Source of the DNA: Ktedonobacterales bacterium
GTDB lineage: Bacteria > Chloroflexota > Ktedonobacteria > Ktedonobacterales > JADMIN01
Assembly (NCBI GenBank): GCA_025450405.1
Contig: JANWHL010000060.1
Coordinates: forward strand, 1-13,649
Reading direction: 5' to 3'
Length of the DNA stretch: 13,649 nt
Below the pieces are notes generated by a model. That model was not told the origin of the DNA. It was given only the letters and a program-made list of their open reading frames with translations, and did not search any database. How positions within the stretch are numbered: position 1 is the first letter of the stretch; every line of letters starts with the position of its first letter. Both the position numbers and the translations under genes were made by a program. Below, in pieces: positions 1 through 7,231 of the stretch.

Positions 1-38
1 GGGTGGGACAGCGGACATGGATGGACGATACCCCCAAG

Positions 39-47
39 TGGTATACT
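39..47 (+). promoter_or_regulatory. Extended -10 promoter for the RRM gene
   Basis: The sequence TG-g-TATACT is an extended -10 element with five of six matches to TATAAT. I see no convincing -35 box upstream, which is tolerated when the TG extension is present. Transcription would start near 54, leaving a leader of about 190 nt before the ATG at 245. The same TATACT core occurs upstream of the HU gene and of the gene at 9393. Confidence 0.55.
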
Positions 48-53
48 ATGCGC

Positions 54-244
54 GGAGTTGAAGGCGCGGAACGCCGCGTATCCTCCAGTGGTTGGTCGCC
101 GGTGGCAGGGCCTCCCCTCCGCGATATTGGGACCCCGTGAGATTGGGGCGCGGCGCACGGTTTGGTTTTGGCTGTCGGTATGTGGAGTTTTGGGGCCGGG
201 GCCCGCGGGCCCTGGCGAGTGAGAGTTTGGAGGACGGGGCCTGG
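54..244 (+). promoter_or_regulatory. Long 5' leader of the RRM gene
   Basis: About 190 nt separate the predicted start site from the ATG, with no credible ORF ending before it. The leader holds a CGCGG/CCGCG hairpin near 67-80, a G/T-rich stretch around 159-195, and a perfect 14-nt GC palindrome at 199-212. The ribosome binding site GGAGGA (229-234) lies 17 nt after that palindrome, so a stem there could affect access to it. Some cyanobacterial RRM proteins are cold-regulated through long leaders; a similar role here is inference only. It matches no riboswitch class I know. Confidence 0.35.
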
Positions 245-802
245 ATGGCAACCCGCATCTACGTAGGGAATCTGCCCTACACGACTGATGATCAGCAGTT
301 GGTGGAACTGTTTGGCGTATTTGGTGAGGTGCAAGAGGCGGCGGTCGTGATCGACCGCGAGACCGGTCGCAGCAAGGGTTTTGGCTTTGTGCAGATGGCG
401 GACGATACGGCCGCCCACAACGCGATTGCTGGACTGAACGGCACGATGGTCGGCAACCGCACGATTCGCGTGAATGAGGCGCAGCCGCGCACCGAGCGAT
501 CCGCTGGCTCGCGCTATGGTGGTGGCGGCTACGGCGGTGGTGGCTACGGTGGTGGCGGTGGCTCTCGTGACCGCGGCGGCTACCGGGATCAAGGTGGCTA
601 CCGCGACAACGGTGGCTACCGGGACCAGGGTGGCTCTCGGGACCAGGGCGGCTACCGTGACAATGGCGGCTACCGGGACCAGGGCGGCTACCGTGACAAT
701 GGTGGCTACCGGGATCAGGGTGGTTACCGCGACAGCGCTGGCCGTGGCGGCTATGGCGATCGCTCCGATCGCTCCGATCGCGGTGGCTCGCGCGGCTGGT
801 AA
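245..802 (+). CDS. RRM RNA-binding protein with glycine/tyrosine/arginine-rich repeat tail
   Basis: A 185-residue protein. Residues 3-80 form one RNA recognition motif with RNP2 IYVGNL (5-10) and RNP1 KGFGFVQM (44-51), including the aromatic positions that stack on RNA bases. Residues 91-106 contain YGGGG repeats and 105-164 are about ten hexapeptides of the form GGYRDQ or GGYRDN. The tail ends in DRS repeats and GGSRGW. The layout resembles plant glycine-rich RNA-binding proteins and cyanobacterial Rbp proteins, but with an unusually regular tail. The start at 245 is chosen because homology begins there and GGAGGA lies 10 nt upstream; the frame is open back to a TTG at 92 but that part is not protein-like. 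Likely role: cytoplasmic RNA binding or chaperoning. Target RNAs cannot be read from the sequence. Confidence 0.93.
   Translation: MATRIYVGNLPYTTDDQQLVELFGVFGEVQEAAVVIDRETGRSKGFGFVQMADDTAAHNAIAGLNGTMVGNRTIRVNEAQPRTERSAGSRYGGGGYGGGGYGGGGGSRDRGGYRDQGGYRDNGGYRDQGGSRDQGGYRDNGGYRDQGGYRDNGGYRDQGGYRDSAGRGGYGDRSDRSDRGGSRGW
515..736 (+). repeat. In-frame tandem repeats coding the RRM protein tail
   Basis: Three 15-nt units coding YGGGG (515-559) run into ten 18-nt units at 557-736 coding GGSRDR, then mostly GGYRDQ or GGYRDN, ending in GGYRDS. The units at 647-664 and 683-700 are identical at DNA level and flank a Q-type unit, so a 36-nt Q/N pair looks like the unit of recent duplication. Other copies differ mainly at synonymous third positions, so selection on the peptide is plausible. 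Copy number may vary between strains. Confidence 0.9.
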
Positions 803-813
803 GTTCCCGCCAA

Positions 814-830
814 ACCGGCGTTGGGCCGGT
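814..830 (+). terminator. Short hairpin after the RRM gene
   Basis: ACCGGC and GCCGGT form a 6-bp stem with a 5-nt loop, 11 nt after the stop codon. No T-run follows, so it is a weak terminator candidate or an RNA-protecting 3' hairpin. Confidence 0.3.
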
Positions 831-869
831 GCGCGCGGACGCATGACGAATTCACGTGCACGCGCCGAG

Positions 870-896
870 GGCCAGGGTACACAGTGTACCCTGGCC
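870..896. terminator. 27-nt near-perfect palindrome between convergent genes
   Basis: Two perfect 13-nt arms (GGCCAGGGTACAC and its complement) flank a single central A. The element sits between the RRM gene (ends 802) and tyrS (ends 936 on the minus strand), where a bidirectional terminator would be expected. Neither side has a T-run. As RNA it would fold as a 12-bp stem with a 3-nt loop. A protein-binding dyad is the alternative. Confidence 0.5.
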
Positions 897-935
897 GTTC
901 GCGTTTCTGGGCCGGGGTTTGGCCCGGTTCGACTA

Positions 936-2297
936 TCACCCCTCGGCCAGTAGCAGATGGTAGGTGCGCTTGCCAGAGCGCAGCAGGATGGCCTGGTCGA
1001 AGAGAGTGTTCTCCGTGGTGAGCGTGCCATCCGGGTCTGACCAGCGCTGGTCGTTCACGTAGAGGCCGCCCTGGGTCACCAGGGTGCGGGCGGCACCTTT
1101 GGAGCGCGCCAGGCCGCTCGTTACGAGCGTCTCCAGGATGGGGAGACCGGCCTTCAGGTGGGCGCGCGGAAGCTGGGTGGTGGGAACGGCGGCGGCGAGG
1201 TGGGGCAGCACGTCGGGCGTGAGGTCTTCCACACTACCGCCGAAGATCACGCGCGAGGCGGTCTCGACCGCGTGGGCCGTCGTCTCGCCGTGAATCAGGC
1301 CGGTCACCGCGAGGGCCAGCGCTCGCTGCGCCGGGCGGGCCGCTGGATCGGCGGTCTGGCGCCGCTCCAGTTCGGCGATTTCGTCCACTGGCAGGAACGT
1401 GAAGATACGCAGCAGGGTGGCCACGTCGCGGTCATCCACGTTGATCCAGTACTGATACATCTCGTAGGGCGTGGTGAGGGTGGGATCGAGGAAGATGGCG
1501 CCCTTCTCGCTCTTGCCAAACTTCGCGCCGCTGGCGGTGGTCAGCAGTGGCGTGGTCAGCCCATGCGCGGCCGCGTCGTGGGTGCGGCGGATGAGGTCCA
1601 CGCCAGCGGTGATGTTTCCCCATTGGTCGCTGCCGCCCACCTGCACGGTGCAGGCCTGGTCCTCGAAGAGGCGCAGAAAATCGGTCGCCTGGAGGACCAT
1701 GTAGCTGAACTCGGTGAACGAGATCCCCTGGTCGCGACTTTCCAGGCGCAGCTTGACCGACTCTTTGGCCAGCATCGCGTTGACGGTGAAATGTTTGCCG
1801 ATGTCACGCAGGAAGGCGATCAGCGACATCGGTTCCAGCCAGGTCGCGTTGTCAAGCATGATCGCGGCGTTCGGACCCTCGAAGGCGAGCAGCGGCGCGA
1901 GCTGGCGCCGGAGCACGGCGGCGTTCGCCTGGACGGCTTCGGTGGAGAGCAATACGCGCTCGGCGGACTTTCCGCTCGGGTCACCAATCATGCCGGTGCC
2001 GCCGCCGATGAGCACGATCGGCCGGTGGCCGTGGCGCTGGAAATGCGCGAGCGCCATCACGGGTACCAGGTTGCCCAGGTGGAGGCTCGGCGCGGTGGGA
2101 TCGAAGCCGCAGTAGACGAAGAGCTGCCGAGCGGCGGCGGCCTCGGCCAGACCGGTCTCGGTGATTTGGTTGATGAGCCCGCGCTCGCGCAGGACGTCGA
2201 CGACGTCGCCGCGGCTGCCGCTCGTTGTTCCCGGCGCGGGCGCGCCGCCCGCGGCCAGCACCGGTGAATCGCTCGTCGAGTTCGCTCCAATGGTCAT
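936..2297 (-). CDS. tyrS: Tyrosyl-tRNA synthetase
   Basis: Class I aminoacyl-tRNA synthetase that activates tyrosine and charges tRNA-Tyr in the cytoplasm. The 453-residue product has the CGFDPTAPSLHLGN block with the HIGH equivalent HLGN at 73-76, GGSDQWGN at 221-228, the KMSKS-class loop KFGKS at 259-263, and a C-terminal S4 RNA-binding domain from about 395. Bacterial TyrS is usually 400-425 residues; the surplus is a Ser/Gly/Ala-rich N-terminal extension of about 30 residues. The start at 2297 is kept because AGGAG lies 9 nt upstream (2307-2311). The gene follows the metal transporter gene by 42 nt on the same strand, so cotranscription is likely. There is no room for a T-box leader directly upstream. 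Confidence 0.97.
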   Translation of the reverse strand: MTIGANSTSDSPVLAAGGAPAPGTTSGSRGDVVDVLRERGLINQITETGLAEAAAARQLFVYCGFDPTAPSLHLGNLVPVMALAHFQRHGHRPIVLIGGGTGMIGDPSGKSAERVLLSTEAVQANAAVLRRQLAPLLAFEGPNAAIMLDNATWLEPMSLIAFLRDIGKHFTVNAMLAKESVKLRLESRDQGISFTEFSYMVLQATDFLRLFEDQACTVQVGGSDQWGNITAGVDLIRRTHDAAAHGLTTPLLTTASGAKFGKSEKGAIFLDPTLTTPYEMYQYWINVDDRDVATLLRIFTFLPVDEIAELERRQTADPAARPAQRALALAVTGLIHGETTAHAVETASRVIFGGSVEDLTPDVLPHLAAAVPTTQLPRAHLKAGLPILETLVTSGLARSKGAARTLVTQGGLYVNDQRWSDPDGTLTTENTLFDQAILLRSGKRTYHLLLAEG

Positions 2298-2339
2298 GCG
2301 CGTACACTCCTGGCACGGACATCTTTAGACTTTATCCAA

Positions 2340-3083
2340 CTAAAAACCCAACAGGTGAGGGACAAGCGTGCCCAGCAGATACCCGCCAGCGGCGGACACA
2401 CCGCCCACCACGACCACCTCCAGGATGCTCACAATGAGGTTCAGGCTGGCCAGCCGCCCCTTGATGTAGCCGACAATGACCAGCGCCAGCACGGTGAGGA
2501 TCAGCGAAATGGGAAACGCCCGATCCACGGGGAGAAAGAAGTAGGCGATCAGCGGGAAGATCGAGCCAACGATGTAGGAGCCGCCCATGGTGAGGGCCTC
2601 GGGGGTCTTCACTGTCTCGACGTCCAAGCGGAGGCCAAGCTCTTTCTCGACCATGGTCTTGTGGAAGGCCATCGGATAGCGGTTGAGCGTGTCGGCCACC
2701 TGGGTGGCGTCGGCCTCGCTCAGGCCCTCGCGTTCCAGCAGCAGCGCCATCTCGCGCCGCTCGAACTCGGGCTGATCGCGGATCTCGTCCAACTCTTTAC
2801 GGATCTCGGTGCGATGGACCTGGGCGGCGGCGCGGGCCGAAATGAACTCGCCAGCACCCATCGAGAGCGCGCCAGCGAATGCTTCGGCCACGCCAGCCAC
2901 GATGACCGCGCGCGGATTGCCGGTGCCCCCGGCGACGCCGCTCACCACGCCCAGAGGCACCAGCAGGCCGTCGAGCGAGCCAAAGATCAGCTCGCGGATC
3001 CGGCTGAGCCGATCGATGCGGTCCCGCTCGGCGAAGACCCGTTCATCTGGCACAGCCGGCGCCGTGCTTTCCTGTTCCCGCAT
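2340..3083 (-). CDS. VIT1/CCC1-family iron/manganese transporter
   Basis: A 247-residue membrane protein of the VIT1/CCC1 family, whose known members move Fe2+ or Mn2+. TM1 holds LIFGSLDGLLVPLGVVSG (33-49) and TM2 the family signature ALSMGAGEFISARA (72-85). Residues 90-155 form a Glu-rich cytoplasmic helical segment matching the metal-binding domain between TM2 and TM3. TM3 (about 166-184), TM4 (191-208) and TM5 (217-241) complete the five-helix fold. The reading frame is open to 3281, but the added residues look non-coding. The ATG at 3083 has GGAAGGA 10 nt upstream (3094-3100) and fits the family. Whether it exports metal across the plasma membrane, and which metal, is not shown. Confidence 0.88.
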   Translation of the reverse strand: MREQESTAPAVPDERVFAERDRIDRLSRIRELIFGSLDGLLVPLGVVSGVAGGTGNPRAVIVAGVAEAFAGALSMGAGEFISARAAAQVHRTEIRKELDEIRDQPEFERREMALLLEREGLSEADATQVADTLNRYPMAFHKTMVEKELGLRLDVETVKTPEALTMGGSYIVGSIFPLIAYFFLPVDRAFPISLILTVLALVIVGYIKGRLASLNLIVSILEVVVVGGVSAAGGYLLGTLVPHLLGF

Positions 3084-3283
3084 GCGGCCGTTATCCTTCC
3101 TCGTGCTTGTCGCGGCTATGGCGTTGGTTTGGTGGCGCCCGTGCGCGGCCCGGCAGAGTGTCACTGGCCACAGCGAAGCCCCAGCGGCGGAACGCGGGCC
3201 TACGACGCGCCGCCATTGCGGGGCGCGGGTCGCGTGGTGGGTGCTCGAAGCCGCCACAAGAGCACGCGGGCGCCCATTCACGT

Positions 3284-3289
3284 ATTATA
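3284..3289 (-). promoter_or_regulatory. Candidate -10 box for the transporter-tyrS unit
   Basis: A perfect TATAAT on the minus strand in an otherwise GC-rich gap. No good -35 and no TG extension is present. Transcription would start near 3277 and give a leader of about 190 nt before the ATG at 3083. The N-terminally extended reading frame from 3281 would then start upstream of its own transcript, which supports the shorter start. Confidence 0.4.
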
Positions 3290-3365
3290 CCGGTCCGCCC
3301 ACGCGAACCGGGGAGGGGTAGGCCAGGGGACGGCCGCTCACGCCGGGAGGCCCAGGACGCGTCGA

Positions 3366-3393
3366 GGGGCCGGCCCAGACAAAGGCCGGCCCC
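3366..3393 (-). terminator. GC-rich hairpin downstream of the hydroxylase operon
   Basis: A perfect 10-bp stem (GGGGCCGGCC with GGCCGGCCCC) closes an 8-nt loop. It lies about 30 nt past the end of the FAD subunit gene and before the transporter promoter. No T-run follows on the minus strand, so it is a stem-only terminator candidate. Confidence 0.45.
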
Positions 3394-3402
3394 CCGGTCA
3401 GC

Positions 3403-3420
3403 GGCGACCCGTGGGTCGCC
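3403..3420 (-). terminator. Hairpin immediately after the FAD-subunit stop
   Basis: GGCGACCC and GGGTCGCC are separated by 2 nt and abut the stop codon of the FAD subunit gene. With the stem at 3366-3393 it makes a tandem hairpin at the operon end. No U-tract is present. Confidence 0.4.
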
Positions 3421-4305
3421 CTACGCGCCCGGACCTCCGCGCGCCCTCGCGACGGCCGCCGCGAGCGCGCGCCGCGTGAGCACCTGGGCCAAATGCCCAC
3501 GAAACTCCGCCGAGGCGTAGGGATCCGAGAGCAGATCCAGACCTTCGGCGGCATGGCTGGCCGCATCGGCCAGCGTGGCGTCATCGAGTGCTTTGCCCTG
3601 AAGCGCGCTTTCGACGCCGCCCGCCCGCATGGCCTGGGAGCCCGCGCCGGTGACGCCGACGCGCGCTTCCTGGCAGGTGCCATCCGCCGCCAACCGCACG
3701 ATGGCCGCGACGCCCACCACGGCGTAGCCGCTGGCGGGGTGGCGATGCTTGAGATACGCCGAGCCGGTCCGCGCCTGGTCCAGCGCGGGAAGCCGGACCG
3801 AGGTGAGGACTTCGCCCTCGTTGAGCGAGGTGGTCAGCATGCCGGTGAAGAAATCGCGCGCCGCAATCGTGCGGGTGCCACCGGAGCCCGCGGCGGTCAT
3901 CTGGGCATCGACGGCCAGGATGGTGGCGGGCAGGTCACCCCCCGGGTCGGCGTGGGCCAGGCTTCCGCCGATGGTGCCGCGCGACCGTACCTGCATATCG
4001 CCGATCTGGCGCACGGTGTCGACGAGGAGTGGCACCCGCCGCCCAACCACGGCGGAGTCGAGGATGTCGCGATAGGTGGTGGTGGCGCCGATGACGACCG
4101 CGTCGCCGTCTTCGCGGATGCCGCGAAGCTCGGCGATCCGCCCGATGTCCACGAGCGTGCTCGCGTCGGCCAGCCGGAGCTTCATAAGGGGGAGCAGGCT
4201 CTGCCCGCCCGCCAGCACCTTGACCGTGCCGTCGTGTCCCTGGAGCAGATGGAGCGCGTCGGCCAGCGCCGTGGGGGCGTGGTAGTCGAATTCCGCCGGA
4301 TACAT
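3421..4305 (-). CDS. Molybdenum hydroxylase FAD-binding (medium) subunit, CoxM-like
   Basis: A 294-residue protein of the CO dehydrogenase flavoprotein family. Two FAD-binding signatures are visible: AGGQSLLP (32-39) and TIGGSLAHADP (111-121). The second half matches the C-terminal domain of this family. It would take electrons from the 2Fe-2S subunit and pass them to an acceptor. The start at 4305 follows GGGAGGT (4313-4319) by 7 nt. That ribosome binding site overlaps the TAA stop of the large-subunit gene, and only 5 nt separate the two genes, suggesting translational coupling. The frame is open further upstream, but that region is the large-subunit gene. Confidence 0.93.
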   Translation of the reverse strand: MYPAEFDYHAPTALADALHLLQGHDGTVKVLAGGQSLLPLMKLRLADASTLVDIGRIAELRGIREDGDAVVIGATTTYRDILDSAVVGRRVPLLVDTVRQIGDMQVRSRGTIGGSLAHADPGGDLPATILAVDAQMTAAGSGGTRTIAARDFFTGMLTTSLNEGEVLTSVRLPALDQARTGSAYLKHRHPASGYAVVGVAAIVRLAADGTCQEARVGVTGAGSQAMRAGGVESALQGKALDDATLADAASHAAEGLDLLSDPYASAEFRGHLAQVLTRRALAAAVARARGGPGA

Positions 4306-4310
4306 GGCGT

Positions 4311-6695
4311 TTACCTCCCTGGGGTCGCGGGCGTCGTGCCGCTCTGGCGCTTGGCGTCCTCGATGGTTCGCCACACGCGTTCGGGGGTCATCGGCATCTC
4401 GAGGTGGTGGATCCCGAAGGGTGCGAGCGCGTCGGCCACGGCGTTGACCACCGCCTCGGTGGAGGCGATGGTGCCGGTCTCACCGACGCCCTTCAGGCCG
4501 AGCGGGTTGACCGGGCTGGGCGTCTCTGTGCGGATCGTCTCGATGGTCGGGATCTGCGTGGAATTGGGCACCGTGTAGTCCATCATGCTGCCGGTAATGA
4601 GCTGGCCGCCTTCGTCATAGATGGCGCCCTCGTAGAGCGCCTGGCCGATGCCCTGGGCCACGCCGCCATGGACCTGGCCGTCCACGATCATCGGGTTGAT
4701 GACCAAGCCACAGTCATCCACCGCCACATAGCGGCGGATGTGGACCTCGCCGGTGTCGGCGTCCACGTCGACGACGCAGATGTGGGCGCCAAAGGGGAAG
4801 GTGAAGTTGACGGGATCGTAGAAGTGGCTCTCTTCGAGGCCGGGAGCCATGCCTTCAGGCATGTCCCAGGCGACATTGGCCATCAGGGCGATGTCCTGGA
4901 TCGTCTTGGCGCGCGCCGGGCTGCCCTTCACCGAGAAGCGACCCTGGTCGAAGACGATGTCCTCCGGCGCGGCCTCCAGCAGGTGGGCCGCCAGCTTGGA
5001 CGCCTTGTCGCGCACCTTGCGGGCCGCGAGGATAATGGCGCTGCCGCCGACGGCGGTGGTGCGGCTGCCGTAGGTGCCCCAGCCCATGGAGATCTGGGCG
5101 GTGTCGCCGTGAATGACCTCGATGTCCTCGATCGGGAGACCCAGCTCCTCACCGACGATCTGGGCGAAGGTGGTCTCCTCGCCCTGGCCATGGGGATTGG
5201 TGCCGGTGTAGACCAGGGCCTTGCCGGTCGCCAGCACCCGAACGGTGGCCGGCTCCCAGAGGCCGCCCTGGAAGCCCATGGCCCCGGCGGCGGCGGACGG
5301 CCCCAGGCCGCAGACTTCCACGTAGGTGGAGAGCCCGATCCCCAGGTAGCGCCCTTGCTTGCGGCCTTCCTCCTGCTCGCGGCGGAGGGCTTTGTAATCC
5401 ACGGCTTCCAGGGCCTTGTCGAGCGTCATGTCGTAGTCGCCGCTGTCGTATTGCAGGGTCGACGCGGCGGTGTAGGGGAAGGCATCCTTGGAGATGAAGT
5501 TCTTGCGGCGCAAGTCGACGGGGTCCATCTTGAGCTCGACCGCCAGCAGGTCCATCATCCGCTCGATCAGGAAGGCCGCCTCGGGCCGGCCGGCTCCGCG
5601 ATAGGCATCGACTGGCGTGGTATTGGTGAAGACGCCAAAGACGTCGACCGCGAAATTCGGGATCGTGTAGCAGCCAGTGACCATGGTGCCGAAGAGCCAG
5701 GTGGGGACACCGGGGGCCGCCATCGAGAGGTAGGCACCCAGGTTCGCCCAGGCTTTGACGCGCAGGCCCGTGACCGTGCCATCTTTGCGCGCGGCCAGTT
5801 CCACCTCTTGCACATGGTCGCGGCCGTGGATGGTCGCCACGAAATTCTCGCGGCGTGTCTCCACCCATTTGACCGGGCGATCGAGCTCGCGCGCGGCGAA
5901 GGCGGTCAGCATGTCGCCGGGGTAGACGGGAATCTTGCTGCCGAAACCACCGCCAACGTCACGGGCAATCACGCGGATCTTGTTCTCGGGGATTCCGGTG
6001 ACGACCGAGGAAATGAAGCGGGCGATGTGGGGATTCTGGGACGTGTTGTACATGGTTAGCTCGCCCATGCCGGGGTCCCACTGCGCGACGGTGCCGCGCG
6101 TCTCCATGGCATTCGGGACGAGGCGCTGCTGGACGATGCGCTGGCGGACGACGACCTCCGCGTCGCGGAAGGCGGAGTCGACATCGCCACCGCCCAGACG
6201 CCAGTGCATGGCCTGGTTTCCGGGCGCATCCTCGTGCAATTGGGGTGCGCCCGCGGCCACGGCGGCGGTCTGTTCGGTGACGACGGGCAATTGCTCGTAG
6301 TCCACATCGATCAGGTCGAGGGCGTCGTGGGCGATGTAGGCACTGGTGGCCACCACGGCCGCCACACCGTCACCGGTGAAGCGCACGGTATCCAGAGCCA
6401 AAGCCCGATACGGTGGCACCTTGAGGTCTGAATCCTTCGGCAGCCAGGCGCACGGCATTGGGTTGAGCTTGCCATCGATGTCCTTGCCGGTGTAGACGGC
6501 AAGGACGCCAGGCTGTTTGCTGGCGCGGCTGGTATCGAGCCGGGTGATGCGCGCGTGGGCGTAGGGACTGCGCAGGATGGCCATATAGGCCATGCCGGGA
6601 AGTTTCACGTCGTCGGTATACATGGCACGCCCGGTGATCAGGCGCGGGTCCTCGCGCCGTTTGACCGAGCTGCCAAAAAGCCGTGTAACGGCCAT
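4311..6695 (-). CDS. Molybdenum hydroxylase large (molybdopterin) subunit, form II CoxL-like
   Basis: A 794-residue catalytic subunit of the xanthine dehydrogenase/CO dehydrogenase family. The aldehyde oxidase a/b hammerhead domain spans about 18-135 and the Mo-cofactor-binding domain the rest. Visible motifs are GGGFGSK (248-254), the active-site loop AYRGAGR (364-370), the Q-loop HGQGEETTF (502-510), and GVGE with the catalytic glutamate at about 739. True CO dehydrogenases (form I) carry AYxCSFR with a copper-ligating Cys; this protein has the form II AYRGAGR loop. It is therefore more safely called an aerobic molybdenum hydroxylase of unknown substrate; aldehydes, aromatic acids or purine-like compounds are possible. 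The start at 6695 has GGAGGAG 8 nt upstream and lies 20 nt past the small-subunit stop. No signal peptide is seen. Confidence 0.95.
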   Translation of the reverse strand: MAVTRLFGSSVKRREDPRLITGRAMYTDDVKLPGMAYMAILRSPYAHARITRLDTSRASKQPGVLAVYTGKDIDGKLNPMPCAWLPKDSDLKVPPYRALALDTVRFTGDGVAAVVATSAYIAHDALDLIDVDYEQLPVVTEQTAAVAAGAPQLHEDAPGNQAMHWRLGGGDVDSAFRDAEVVVRQRIVQQRLVPNAMETRGTVAQWDPGMGELTMYNTSQNPHIARFISSVVTGIPENKIRVIARDVGGGFGSKIPVYPGDMLTAFAARELDRPVKWVETRRENFVATIHGRDHVQEVELAARKDGTVTGLRVKAWANLGAYLSMAAPGVPTWLFGTMVTGCYTIPNFAVDVFGVFTNTTPVDAYRGAGRPEAAFLIERMMDLLAVELKMDPVDLRRKNFISKDAFPYTAASTLQYDSGDYDMTLDKALEAVDYKALRREQEEGRKQGRYLGIGLSTYVEVCGLGPSAAAGAMGFQGGLWEPATVRVLATGKALVYTGTNPHGQGEETTFAQIVGEELGLPIEDIEVIHGDTAQISMGWGTYGSRTTAVGGSAIILAARKVRDKASKLAAHLLEAAPEDIVFDQGRFSVKGSPARAKTIQDIALMANVAWDMPEGMAPGLEESHFYDPVNFTFPFGAHICVVDVDADTGEVHIRRYVAVDDCGLVINPMIVDGQVHGGVAQGIGQALYEGAIYDEGGQLITGSMMDYTVPNSTQIPTIETIRTETPSPVNPLGLKGVGETGTIASTEAVVNAVADALAPFGIHHLEMPMTPERVWRTIEDAKRQSGTTPATPGR

Positions 6696-6715
6696 GATCG
6701 GTTCTCCTCCCGCGC

Positions 6716-7231
6716 CTACTCGGCGCGCGCCTGTGCCGGCACGCCGGCTGGGGCGGCGGCGCTCGCGCGCATCCGCTCGCCGGCCGTCCGCACGGCGGCC
6801 ACGATGTTCTGATAGCCGGTGCAGCGGCAGAGGTTGCCCTCGAGCTGCTCGCGAATCTGCTCGTCGGTGGGCGTGGGATTGTCGGCGAGCAGGCACACGG
6901 TGGCCATCATGACGCCCGGCGTGCAGAAGCCGCACTGCAGCCCGTGCTTCTCCCAGAACGCCTGCTGGATGGGGTGCAACTCGCCCTTGGTGGCGAGCCC
7001 CTCCACCGTGGAGATCTTGGCGCCATCGGCCTGGACAGCCAGCACCATGCAGCTTTTGACCGCCCGCCCGTCCAAGAGGACGGTGCAGGCGCCGCACTGG
7101 CCGGTATCACAGCCGATGTGGGTGCCGGTGAGCCCCAGGACGTCGCGGAGGAAATGGACGAGCAGGAGGCGAGGCTCGACCTCATAGCCGTGCTCGGCCC
7201 CGTTGACGGTGACATGGATGGCCTGTCGCAT
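6716..7231 (-). CDS. Molybdenum hydroxylase 2Fe-2S (small) subunit, CoxS-like
   Basis: A 171-residue iron-sulfur subunit. The plant-type 2Fe-2S cluster ligands are Cys 41, 46, 49 and 61 (GCDTGQCGAC plus a later C). The second, helical-domain cluster uses Cys 100 and 103 (CGFC) and Cys 135 and 137 (CRC). All eight ligands are present. The tail after about 152 is Ala-rich and extends slightly past the family norm. The start at 7231 has AAGGAG 9 nt upstream (7241-7246). It is the first gene of the three-gene operon, so the order is small, large, medium rather than the medium, small, large of the classic CO oxidation cluster. Confidence 0.96.
   Translation of the reverse strand: MRQAIHVTVNGAEHGYEVEPRLLLVHFLRDVLGLTGTHIGCDTGQCGACTVLLDGRAVKSCMVLAVQADGAKISTVEGLATKGELHPIQQAFWEKHGLQCGFCTPGVMMATVCLLADNPTPTDEQIREQLEGNLCRCTGYQNIVAAVRTAGERMRASAAAPAGVPAQARAE

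Noticed and set aside
92..244. 51-residue N-terminal extension of the RRM protein from a TTG
   Set aside because: No ribosome binding site, no protein-like composition, and the ATG at 245 has GGAGGA upstream and starts at the RRM boundary.
557..736. Regular repeats suggestive of a CRISPR array
   Set aside because: The 18-nt units are contiguous, in frame and coding, with no spacers.
755..780. GCGATCGC and repeated GATCGCTCC, resembling cyanobacterial HIP1
   Set aside because: A single exact copy inside the low-complexity DRS-coding stretch of the RRM gene; explained by the peptide repeat.
924..937. GGTTCGA motif resembling a tRNA T-loop
   Set aside because: Flanking bases do not form a T-stem, and no acceptor, D or anticodon arm can be drawn.
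1158..2267. 369-codon plus-strand frame
   Set aside because: Antisense to tyrS; no motif or ribosome binding site.
3084..3281. 66-residue N-terminal extension of the metal transporter
   Set aside because: The extension would begin upstream of the likely transcription start, lacks family similarity, and a good ribosome binding site precedes the ATG at 3083.
4404..6059. 551-codon open frame on the plus strand
   Set aside because: It lies wholly antisense to the large-subunit gene, which has strong family motifs; the Asp/Gly/His-rich translation is a codon-bias artefact.
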